A DNA stretch of 5,152 bases, taken from the NCBI GenBank assembly GCA_938041615.1, contig CALISV010000102.1, positions 1 to 5,152 on the forward strand, in the 5' to 3' direction. The position numbers and the translations under genes were made by a program. The notes beneath the pieces are model-generated. The model had not been told where the DNA came from and searched no databases. It was given only the letters and a program-made list of their open reading frames with translations. This document shows positions 1 to 5,152 of this stretch, piece after piece; position 1 is the stretch's first letter; each line of letters begins with the position of its first letter. This DNA comes from an uncultured Campylobacter sp. (lineage in GTDB: Bacteria; Campylobacterota; Campylobacteria; Campylobacterales; Campylobacteraceae).

Positions 1-161
1 AAAACACTCCAAAAAACTATCTGTAAATTTGTTTCAAGTAAAATTTTAAAAATCATAAATTTCTAAACTCAAATTTTTACCGATTTTATTTTAAATTTAA
101 AAATAAACAGAGAAATACTCAAGCAAGCAGCCAAATTTTGCTATCCTAAAGGCAAATTTAG

Positions 162-2066
162 CTAAATCCCAAGCCTATCCTTCGCCGCTTGCGTGATTTC
201 CTCTTCGTAGTCGTAGTATTCAAACGTCGCGCCGTGCTGAAACGCGCCGTTTAGGATGTCGCCGCTTTGGCGATTTTTAAGGTCTATATCGGCAATCTTA
301 AAGCCGTCCAGCGTCTCGCAAAACTCCCTCAGGCGCGTCGGCGGATTTTTAAGCTTTGTAAATAAAAAGCAAAATCCGCTCCCGCCGTTTCGCCCTACTC
401 GTCCGCGCAGCTGATGCAGGCTTGCTAATCCTAGCCTTTCCGCCCCCACGATCACGATCGTGCTAAGCCGCGGAAGCGAGATGCCGACCTCGACCACCGT
501 CGTCGAGAGCAGCACGTCGCCGCGCTCGCGAAATTCGCGCAGCACTTGCTCTTTTTCTTTGTCCTTACCGTGCGTTACGTAGACGTTTGCAAAATTGGCC
601 CGCCAAAACCCCTGCGCTTCCTCCAGCCCCTGATAGTTCGAGCTTTCGCTGCCCTCCACGAGCGGATATATCACGGCGACTTGCTTGCCTTTAGCGATTT
701 GCGCTTTGATATGCGCCAGTAGCTCCCCAAAGTCCACACTTTGTAAAATTTGCGTATGGATATGCTTTTCAAAAGGCATCTGCCGCAGGAAACTAAATTC
801 TGCAAAGCTGCTTTGTATCATGCTTAGCGTGCGTGGGATCGGAGTTGCAGAAAACTGCACGACGTGAGCTCTGGTCTCGCCTGCTGTTTTTGCTTGCCGT
901 TTTTGGGGCGAGATTTCAGTCAAATTTAACCGCTCGCCATCCTTAAATTTATCGTCCACTTCGTCAAGCTGCGGGTCTCGCCCAAGCTCTCCGCTAGCTA
1001 GAGCGTTGATTTTCTCGCGCTGATTCGAGCCGAAACGGTGCTGCTCATCTATCATAACGAGCGGTGCAGCCGGCAAATTTTGATACAGCAAAACGTGCGT
1101 GCCGATGATGAGATTTACTCCGTCAAATTCGGGCTTATCGCCGCTTTTAACAAGCAAAACCCGCATAAAATCAGGCAACAAACGCGCCGCCTCTGCGTAA
1201 ATTTGCTCGGCTAGTATCGATGTGGGTGCCATAATGAGCGCAGGGTCGGGATAGACGCTAAGCGCGGTGGCTAGCATCACAAGAGTCTTACCGCTACCCA
1301 CATCGCCCATCACGACGCGCCGCACCGCCTCCTCGCCGCTAAAGTCTGCGCGCAGATCGGCGATGGCATTTAGTTGGTCGGAAGTCGGCGCAAACGGCAA
1401 ATTTTTAAGCCACTCCGAGATATCAAAAAGCTTGATTTTAGGCGCCTTAAAGTGAGTTTTTTTGGCGTTTAGCTTTTTTAGGTAGTTGTAAATTTCGACG
1501 AATTTTAACACCTCTTCGCCCGTTTTTTCTCGCACGAGAGCCTCTAGCATCGTGACGCTTTTTTCGTCTCCTCTGTGCAGATCTAGCAAAAACTCAGCCT
1601 CCTTAGGCGCGAGTCCCGCCTCGATCAAATTTGGCAAATTTACGTATTTTTGGATCAAATTTTTAAACGAATCGTCTCTGAGAGAGAGTTTGTATTTGGG
1701 TATGATTTCGTTTATTTTCGTGACGATTTTTGGATTTGTTAGCTGCCACGAGCCGTAGGCGTAGGCGCATTTGCCGCTTACAAATACGCTTTTGCCGACC
1801 TTAAAAGCGCCGTGATGCCAAGGCTTGGCGTTAAAAATCACGATTTTGACGTTTTGCTCCCACGCCTCGCACCAGCATACGGCGTGTAGCATCCCGCCCT
1901 GGCGATACGCGCTTTTTATCTCTACGGCGACGCTCACGTGTCCGTCTTTTGGCGCGGCGGCCAGGCTCGTATCCTCAAAGCTTTTAGGAAGCTTTAGCGC
2001 GAGGTCGAGCAGGGTGGTTACGCCGATTTTTTTTAGATTGATTTTGTCTTTTTCATCAAATTTCAT
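162..2066 (-). CDS. recG: ATP-dependent DNA helicase RecG (634 aa)
   Basis: RecG is a cytoplasmic superfamily 2 helicase that binds branched DNA, regresses stalled replication forks and processes recombination intermediates. Numbering from the ATG, an N-terminal region and OB-fold wedge domain (about 1-150) precede the helicase core. The core shows Walker A GDVGSGKT (254-261), DEQH (340-343), SATPIPRT (406-413) and motif VI HQLRGRVGR (551-559). At the C-terminus the usual RGPGE..G..Q.G pattern reads as NRQSGDILNGAFQHG, and the protein stops soon after, so it lacks most of the tail of E. coli RecG (693 aa). About 45 charged residues (roughly 355-401) are inserted between the DEQH and SAT motifs. 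I chose ATG at 2066 rather than an in-frame TTG at 2081. It overlaps the upstream M16 gene by 11 bases and has no clear Shine-Dalgarno site, so translation is probably coupled. The stop is TAG. The family call is secure; the start is likely but not proven. Confidence 0.95.
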   Translation of the reverse strand: MKFDEKDKINLKKIGVTTLLDLALKLPKSFEDTSLAAAPKDGHVSVAVEIKSAYRQGGMLHAVCWCEAWEQNVKIVIFNAKPWHHGAFKVGKSVFVSGKCAYAYGSWQLTNPKIVTKINEIIPKYKLSLRDDSFKNLIQKYVNLPNLIEAGLAPKEAEFLLDLHRGDEKSVTMLEALVREKTGEEVLKFVEIYNYLKKLNAKKTHFKAPKIKLFDISEWLKNLPFAPTSDQLNAIADLRADFSGEEAVRRVVMGDVGSGKTLVMLATALSVYPDPALIMAPTSILAEQIYAEAARLLPDFMRVLLVKSGDKPEFDGVNLIIGTHVLLYQNLPAAPLVMIDEQHRFGSNQREKINALASGELGRDPQLDEVDDKFKDGERLNLTEISPQKRQAKTAGETRAHVVQFSATPIPRTLSMIQSSFAEFSFLRQMPFEKHIHTQILQSVDFGELLAHIKAQIAKGKQVAVIYPLVEGSESSNYQGLEEAQGFWRANFANVYVTHGKDKEKEQVLREFRERGDVLLSTTVVEVGISLPRLSTIVIVGAERLGLASLHQLRGRVGRNGGSGFCFLFTKLKNPPTRLREFCETLDGFKIADIDLKNRQSGDILNGAFQHGATFEYYDYEEEITQAAKDRLGI

Positions 2067-3279
2067 TGTAAAGCACGGCAAAACTGAGCTTTTCTATCTC
2101 CGCATGCTCCGCGATGAATGCGTTTAGCTCGGCAAGCTTTAGCTTTGAGATTTTTTCTAGCTCGTCTTTAAAATTTCCTAGTTTAAAGCCGTTATAAAAC
2201 TCGCTCTGAGCGATGTTTAAGCGGTTAAAAAGCGTCTCCTGGCGTAGCGGCTGAGAGCCTAGCAAAAATCTTTTGGCCTGCGCTAGCTCGCCTGCTTTCA
2301 CGCCGTTTTTGACGAATTTTGTAAATTCGTATTTCACGACCGCGACCGCCTCGCTCCTGCTCTCGTTTTTGGTTTGCAGATAGCCCCAAATTTGCAAGTG
2401 GCTCAGCGCAAATTCGCTCCTAGCATACGCCGAATACGCTAGCCCGCGCTTCACGCGGATCTCCTCCATCAGCCTACTGCCAAAGCCGCCCTCACCCAAA
2501 ATAAACGTCGCGACCTTGGCTTTGTACCGCTCTTTGCTGGAAACGTCAAAAGGCGCGCCAAAGTAGATATAGGCTTGCTCGCTAGGTTTGATTATGGACT
2601 TTTGGCCGCATTTTTCATCGGTTTTTAGTAGTTTTAGCTCGCGCGCCTCGCCCGCCTTTAGCGAGCTTAAAATCTCGTCTAAATTTAGCTCCTCTGGCGC
2701 CACTTCGCCGCCCAGCACTACAAATAAATTTGCCAGATCAAGCTTGCTAGCGATGAAGTTTTTAACGTCCTCTAGCGTGATACTCTCCACGCTTTGCTTC
2801 GTGCCGATGCTAGGTCTTGCTAGATTCGTACCGGGATATAGCAGCCCGTTTAGCGCGACTCTAGCTAGATAGTCGTAGTCGCTCTCGTTGCCCGAAATTT
2901 CGCCCAGCGTCAGAGTTCGAACCTTTTCAAAGCTTTTTTGGCTTAAATTTGGCTCCTCTAAAAGCTCTTTTAGCTTGGCAAGCGCGAAAGAAAAGTGCTC
3001 CTTTAGGCAGTTTAGCTCAAACGCAAACGTCTCAAATCCAGCGCTCGCGTAAAGGCTTATCGCGCGCGTTTCAAGCTCTTTGGCAAAGCCCGCCGCACCC
3101 TTGCTTAGCGTGCCTTCGTCGAAAATTTTCGCGACGAATTTAGCTAGTCCCGCCTTGTCCTCTACGCAAGCTCCGGCAACCTTAAAAATGAGCTTTAGGC
3201 TCACGGCAGGCAGTGTTTTACTCGCCTCGTAGACGGCCGGGATTTGTAAATTTGCGGCTTTTAAATTTATGATTTTCAT
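2056..3279 (-). CDS. M16 family peptidase homologue lacking the HxxEH zinc motif (407 aa)
   Basis: This is an insulinase/mitochondrial-processing-peptidase-like (M16) protein. Numbering from the ATG, the N-terminal domain contains AGLAKFVAKIFDEGT (about 43-57), which aligns with the family signature GLAHFLEHMxFKGT. Both His and the Glu of HxxEH are replaced, giving KFVAK at 47-51. A Glu at 127 still sits about where the third zinc ligand is expected. Family features persist downstream: a GT..SV..ITLEDVKNF segment (about 160-175), then the C-terminal-domain GEGGFGSRLMEEIR (262-275) and RGLAYSAYA (278-286), which resembles the substrate-binding R/Y region of M16B proteins. No signal peptide or membrane segment is visible, so it is probably cytoplasmic. 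Length is normal for a single M16B subunit. It is unlikely to be a zinc protease alone; by family analogy it may be the non-catalytic half of a heterodimer (inference). ATG at 3279 is preferred over TTG at 3282 because GAAAGG lies 8 bases upstream. I recall the C. jejuni positional counterpart as Cj0463. Confidence 0.9.
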   Translation of the reverse strand: MKIINLKAANLQIPAVYEASKTLPAVSLKLIFKVAGACVEDKAGLAKFVAKIFDEGTLSKGAAGFAKELETRAISLYASAGFETFAFELNCLKEHFSFALAKLKELLEEPNLSQKSFEKVRTLTLGEISGNESDYDYLARVALNGLLYPGTNLARPSIGTKQSVESITLEDVKNFIASKLDLANLFVVLGGEVAPEELNLDEILSSLKAGEARELKLLKTDEKCGQKSIIKPSEQAYIYFGAPFDVSSKERYKAKVATFILGEGGFGSRLMEEIRVKRGLAYSAYARSEFALSHLQIWGYLQTKNESRSEAVAVVKYEFTKFVKNGVKAGELAQAKRFLLGSQPLRQETLFNRLNIAQSEFYNGFKLGNFKDELEKISKLKLAELNAFIAEHAEIEKLSFAVLYNEI

Positions 3280-4328
3280 CAATAAAACCTTTCTAAAATA
3301 TCGTAATTGGTATTGCGTTTGGCGGGTTTTTCGCCGATGTCTTTGATGAGGCGTATCATCTCGTCTTGATTCATGCGGTAGCTAGCGCCCGCGGCCTTGA
3401 CGACGTTTTCCTCCATCATCGTGCTGCCTAGGTCGTTTGCGCCAAACAGCAGCGCCAGCTGCCCGATGTAGCTGCCCTGCGTGACCCAGCTGCTTTGGAT
3501 GTTTGGTACGTTATCTAAAAATAGCCTAGAGACCGCAAGCAGGCGCAGATAGCGATTCGAGCTTTGTTTTTTGATCTCGGGATGCTCGGCGGCTAGGCGG
3601 GTATTTAGCCCCTGAAAGCTCCACAAAATAAACGCTCTAAAGCCGCTCGTCTCATCCTGCAAGCTCCTGATATGCTCCCAGTGTTCCACGATCTCGCGCG
3701 TGGTTTCGACGGTGCCAAACATCATCGTAGCAGTCGTCTTTAGCCCCTCCCCGTGCGCCTCGCGGTGGATACGTAGCCAGGTTTCTACGTCGCATTTTTT
3801 AGGTGCGATCACGTCGCGGACGCGGTCGCTGAGTATCTCTGCTCCGGCGCCCGGCATCGAGTAGAGTCCTTTTTCTCGCAGCCTACGCAGCACCTCCCTC
3901 GTGCTGATACGCGAAATCCTCGCGATATAGTCAATCTCGACCGCGGAAAATCCGTGAATCGTGATGCTTGGATATTTTTTTGCTATAAACTCCACGAGAT
4001 CCTCGTACCACTCGATTTTTAGCTTCGGGTGTACGCCGCCTTGAAATAAAATTTGAGTTCCGCCGATAGCGATGAGTTCCTCGATCTTTTGCCCGATCTC
4101 GTCAAAGCCGAGCACGTAGGCGTCCTCATCCTTGTGATCGCGGTAAAACGCACAAAATTTACAGTCCACCCAGCACGCGTTCGTGTAGTTGATATTTCTA
4201 TCCACGATAAAGGTCGTGACGCCGTCTGGATGCAGCTCGCGTTTGCGCGCTAGAGCCATCGCTCCAAGCTCGTTTAGATCGGCGTTTTCTATCAAATTTA
4301 CCGCCTCGTCTACGCTTAGTCTAGTCAA
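3279..4328 (-). CDS. mqnC: Cyclic dehypoxanthine futalosine synthase MqnC (radical SAM, 349 aa)
   Basis: MqnC is a cytoplasmic radical SAM enzyme that cyclises dehypoxanthine futalosine to cyclic dehypoxanthine futalosine in the futalosine route to menaquinone, the respiratory quinone of Campylobacter. The radical SAM cluster motif CxxxCxxC is present as CWVDCKFC, with Cys 52, 56 and 59. FQGGVHP (95-101) follows, then SMPGAGAEILSDRVRDVIAP (157-176). Near the C-terminus, LLFGANDLGSTMMEENVV (293-310) matches MqnC rather than its paralogue MqnE, aminofutalosine synthase, where I expect a D[LI]DGT-type motif here. Length is normal for the family. The start is TTG: an in-frame TAA lies only 9 bases upstream, no ATG is possible between them, and AAAGG is well placed. 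The next Met (residue 24) would cut into the conserved N-terminus. It is the first gene of the operon with the M16-like gene and recG. C. jejuni has the same order (Cj0462-0464, from memory). Confidence 0.95.
   Translation of the reverse strand: MTRLSVDEAVNLIENADLNELGAMALARKRELHPDGVTTFIVDRNINYTNACWVDCKFCAFYRDHKDEDAYVLGFDEIGQKIEELIAIGGTQILFQGGVHPKLKIEWYEDLVEFIAKKYPSITIHGFSAVEIDYIARISRISTREVLRRLREKGLYSMPGAGAEILSDRVRDVIAPKKCDVETWLRIHREAHGEGLKTTATMMFGTVETTREIVEHWEHIRSLQDETSGFRAFILWSFQGLNTRLAAEHPEIKKQSSNRYLRLLAVSRLFLDNVPNIQSSWVTQGSYIGQLALLFGANDLGSTMMEENVVKAAGASYRMNQDEMIRLIKDIGEKPAKRNTNYDILERFY
3288..3293 (-). promoter_or_regulatory. Ribosome binding site of the M16-like gene, inside the end of mqnC
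   Basis: The minus-strand reading is GAAAGG, 8 bases before ATG at 3279. It lies in the last codons of mqnC (GAA AGG TTT TAT TGA). It favours the ATG over the adjacent TTG (3282), which would leave only 5 bases. The mqnC stop and this ATG share one base (TGATG), a usual arrangement for coupled translation. Confidence 0.7.
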
Positions 4329-4334
4329 ATTTTT

Positions 4335-4339
4335 CCTTT
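4335..4339 (-). promoter_or_regulatory. Ribosome binding site that fixes the TTG start of mqnC
   Basis: The minus-strand reading is AAAGG, followed by AAAAAT and then TTG at 4328-4326, a spacing of 6 bases. Together with the in-frame TAA at 4340-4338, which overlaps this site, it shows that translation starts at TTG and not at an upstream codon. Confidence 0.75.
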
Positions 4340-4370
4340 AAATTTTTTACGCGAGTTTAGCGAAAAACGC

Positions 4371-4377
4371 TTTTATC
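4371..4377 (-). promoter_or_regulatory. Weak candidate -10 element for the mqnC operon
   Basis: The minus-strand reading GATAAAA (4377-4371) resembles the Campylobacter extended -10 but has G instead of T at the last hexamer position. It would start a transcript about 35 bases before the mqnC TTG. No -35 is recognisable, which is usual in Campylobacter. Another possible -10 further upstream is the TAAAAT at about 4447-4452, read on the minus strand. Confidence 0.25.
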
Positions 4378-4602
4378 TTTGATAAATTCACGTCTTTAAC
4401 GTCTTGCGGATATTGTTTCGCGCCTCAACGCAAAGAAAAAGAAATGATTTTAAAATCCGCAAAAGATGCTCTCGAGCTAAAATTTAGCCTTTTGTCGCTA
4501 GCTGCGACGCTCCGCACCGTCACAGATAATCGAACATATAAAGCCCAGAGTCAAATTTGCAACAGCTTTTTAAATTTAACCCGATTTATAAAGCTTAAAT
4601 TT

Positions 4603-4610
4603 GATAAAAT
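4603..4610 (+). promoter_or_regulatory. Sigma-70-type promoter, extended -10, of the lipoprotein gene
   Basis: The sequence GATAAAAT fits the Campylobacter extended -10 pattern. It is preceded by A/T tracts at 4567-4576, 4584-4590 and 4595-4602, spaced roughly one helical turn apart; these take the place of a -35 box in this genus. Transcription would start near 4616-4618, leaving a leader of about 20 bases that contains the Shine-Dalgarno site. Confidence 0.6.
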
Positions 4611-4626
4611 CGCGAGACATTTTACC

Positions 4627-4633
4627 AAAGGAG
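4627..4633 (+). promoter_or_regulatory. Ribosome binding site of the lipoprotein gene
   Basis: AAAGGAG is a near-perfect Shine-Dalgarno sequence 5 bases before ATG at 4639. It decides the start: the frame is open further upstream to 4444, but only this ATG has a strong ribosome site and is followed directly by a lipoprotein signal peptide. Confidence 0.85.
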
Positions 4634-4638
4634 AAAAG

Positions 4639-5010
4639 ATGAAAAATTTAGTTTTAGCTGCGATTGCGGCGCTATTTTTTGCAGGCTGCGCGGCGAACAA
4701 ACCAGCTCCTGCCGAGCAAAACGCGCAAGAGTATCGCCACGCTACGCAGATAAAAGATGCAAGCTGCCCGCATCACGGCATGGCAAACGCTAGCTGCGCA
4801 CAGGCTCACGGCGCGATGAAAGAGTGCCCTCATCACGGAAATCACGGAGTAGACAAAAGCCTGGGCTGTAGCGGCGAAAGCGACAAATCAAAACCATGCC
4901 CAAAGTGCGACGCGAAAGCGCAAGGATGTGCACAACATAAAGAGTGCACTCATCATGGCAAAAGCGGCGCAAGCGACAAAGCGCACGCCTGTCCTCATCA
5001 CAAACACTAA
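4639..5010 (+). CDS. Cys/His-rich lipoprotein with duplicated CPHHG modules, putative metal binder (123 aa)
   Basis: I do not recognise a named family. Residues 1-16 form a typical lipoprotein signal peptide: Met-Lys-Asn, a hydrophobic core, then the lipobox FFAGC with the lipidated Cys at 17. Ala follows that Cys, which by the E. coli rule would mean outer membrane sorting. The mature part (107 residues) has no hydrophobic segment and holds 10 Cys (17, 43, 53, 63, 77, 87, 90, 97, 103, 118) and 14 His. C-[P/T]-H-H occurs four times (43, 63, 103, 118), three with a following Gly, and CPKC occurs at 87-90. Residues 43-67 and 87-107 are imperfect copies of one module. Residues 18-42 are a linker rich in Ala, Pro, Gln and Glu. 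The composition suggests binding of a soft or transition metal (Cu, Zn or Ni) in the periplasm; this is inference from ligand residues only. The gene appears monocistronic, with its own promoter and a hairpin after the stop. No metal transporter or regulator is visible beside it. Confidence 0.85.
   Translation: MKNLVLAAIAALFFAGCAANKPAPAEQNAQEYRHATQIKDASCPHHGMANASCAQAHGAMKECPHHGNHGVDKSLGCSGESDKSKPCPKCDAKAQGCAQHKECTHHGKSGASDKAHACPHHKH
4765..4839 (+). repeat. Cys/His module A of the lipoprotein (residues 43-67)
   Basis: The pattern is C-P-H-H-G, five residues, C-A-Q, A-H-G-A-M, then K-E-C-P-H-H-G. It matches module B (4897-4959) in C43/C87, P44/P88, C53-A-Q/C97-A-Q, H57/H100 and K61-E-C-x-H-H-G/K101-E-C-x-H-H-G, allowing a four-residue gap. 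At the DNA level, the KEC[P/T]HHG part (4819-4838) matches 4939-4958 at 18 of 20 bases. Confidence 0.75.
4897..4959 (+). repeat. Cys/His module B of the lipoprotein (residues 87-107)
   Basis: This is the second, shorter copy of module A. Its opening CPHH is changed to CPKC, so one candidate His ligand becomes Cys and the other Lys. It ends with KECTHHG. A further CPHH (4990-5001) closes the protein and may be a remnant of a third copy. Confidence 0.75.
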
Positions 5011-5017
5011 AATTTAA

Positions 5018-5043
5018 TGCGGTCAAGGTCAAATTTGGCCGCA
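5018..5043 (+). terminator. Probable intrinsic terminator after the lipoprotein gene
   Basis: The arms TGCGGTCAA (5018-5026) and TTGGCCGCA (5035-5043) form a 9-bp stem with one G-U pair and an 8-base loop, starting 7 bases after the stop codon. The downstream tract (GTTTCTCTC) is only moderately T-rich. On the other strand the hairpin is followed by an A/T-rich run, so it could also serve a convergent gene. Confidence 0.5.
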
Positions 5044-5106
5044 GTTTCTCTCAAAATTACACCAGCTAACAACATCAAAATCAAGTCAAATTTCACAACA
5101 AAGTAG

Positions 5107-5151
5107 TTAAAAGTCGGTTTTAGTCTCGTCGTCTAAAATTTTAAGCAGGCT
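5107..5151 (-). CDS. Possible C-terminal end of a convergent gene (partial)
   Basis: One minus-strand frame is open from the window edge to TAA at 5109-5107 and reads SLLKILDDETKTDF. The charged, Lys/Asp-rich end looks like a natural protein C-terminus, and the hairpin at 5018-5043 would lie suitably after it. The other two frames on this strand stop at the edge or within a few codons. Fourteen residues are too few to name a family, and an open frame this short can occur by chance. Confidence 0.3.
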   Translation of the reverse strand, partial: SLLKILDDETKTDF

Positions 5152-5152
5152 A

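Larger units (their letters stand above)
4329..4638. other. Divergent intergenic region between mqnC and the lipoprotein gene
   Basis: This 310-base stretch separates two divergently transcribed genes. Nearest mqnC are its ribosome binding site and a 15-base palindrome TTTATC-TTT-GATAAA (4372-4386). Reading leftward, half of that palindrome gives GATAAAA, the best but weak -10 candidate for the operon. Next to it is a direct repeat ACGTCTT (4390-4396 and 4399-4405). The middle holds two small inverted repeats: GCTAAAATTTAGC (4476-4488) and GTCGC/GCGAC (4494-4508). The right end carries a good rightward promoter and Shine-Dalgarno site. The lipoprotein frame stays open back to an ATG at 4444, but that upstream part has no family resemblance, has a poor ribosome site and contains the promoter, so I do not call it coding. 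Confidence 0.7.

Noticed and set aside
1..56. Minus-strand frame starting at ATG 56 and running off the left edge (begins MIFKILLETN)
   Set aside because: It has no ribosome site, is only 18 codons long in very AT-rich DNA, and has no recognisable start of a protein; the short plus-strand open frames at this edge are equally unsupported.
130..162. Imperfect inverted repeat after the recG stop, possible terminator
   Set aside because: The stem GCCAAATTTTGC/GCAAATTTAGC needs a mismatch and a bulge, is AT-rich, and has no T-run after it on the recG strand; AAATTT palindromes are everywhere here.
2027..2034. Run of eight A in the recG coding strand near its start (codons 11-14), possible phase-variation tract
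   Set aside because: Campylobacter phase variation mostly uses long G/C tracts; an A8 coding Lys-Lys is ordinary and the frame is intact.
685..4253. Several plus-strand open frames of 60-100 residues opposite recG, the M16 gene and mqnC
   Set aside because: They lie antisense to conserved genes, have Ser/Leu/Arg-rich shadow composition, and show no recognisable domain.
4444..4638. In-frame N-terminal extension of the lipoprotein back to ATG 4444
   Set aside because: It has a poor ribosome site, would bury the lipoprotein signal 65 residues inside, and overlaps a good promoter; the ATG at 4639 has AAAGGAG in front of it.
4790..5032. Minus-strand 80-residue open frame across the lipoprotein gene
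   Set aside because: It is antisense to a gene with promoter, ribosome site and signal peptide; its Cys/Arg-rich content is a by-product of the repeated codons on the other strand.
1..5152. Search for tRNA, rRNA, CRISPR arrays, insertion sequences and attachment sites
   Set aside because: No cloverleaf, regularly spaced repeats, transposase or terminal inverted repeats were seen by reading both strands.

Overview
The window looks like a chromosomal segment from a Campylobacter, probably one of the higher-GC oral-type species (C. rectus, showae, curvus or gracilis type). Three things suggest this: the menaquinone-radical-SAM / M16-like / recG gene order, which I recall from C. jejuni as Cj0462-Cj0463-Cj0464; a Campylobacter-style promoter with an extended -10 and phased A/T tracts but no clear -35; and the very frequent hexamer AAATTT in otherwise fairly GC-rich coding DNA. 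The species is inferred, not proven.

Layout. Positions 1-161 are AT-rich with no supportable gene. Positions 162-4328 hold a tight leftward (minus-strand) operon, read mqnC, then an M16 peptidase homologue, then recG. Consecutive genes overlap: mqnC and the M16 gene share one base (TGATG), and the M16 gene and recG share 11 bases. mqnC starts at TTG, and for the other two genes I moved the start to an internal ATG. MqnC makes cyclic dehypoxanthine futalosine in the futalosine route to menaquinone. RecG remodels stalled replication forks. The M16 protein has lost the HxxEH zinc motif and is probably a non-catalytic partner subunit. The genes have no obvious shared pathway, so the operon looks like a conserved housekeeping arrangement.

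Positions 4329-4638 are the divergent intergenic region. It carries a convincing promoter and Shine-Dalgarno site for a rightward gene, and a weaker promoter/palindrome candidate for the leftward operon.

Positions 4639-5010 encode a 123-residue lipoprotein whose mature part is exceptionally rich in Cys (10) and His (14). These residues are arranged in a duplicated module ending in C-[P/T]-H-H-G. I know no named family for it; it is the most interesting item here and a candidate periplasmic metal-binding protein. A hairpin at 5018-5043 probably ends its transcript. The last bases may hold the C-terminal end of a convergent minus-strand gene.
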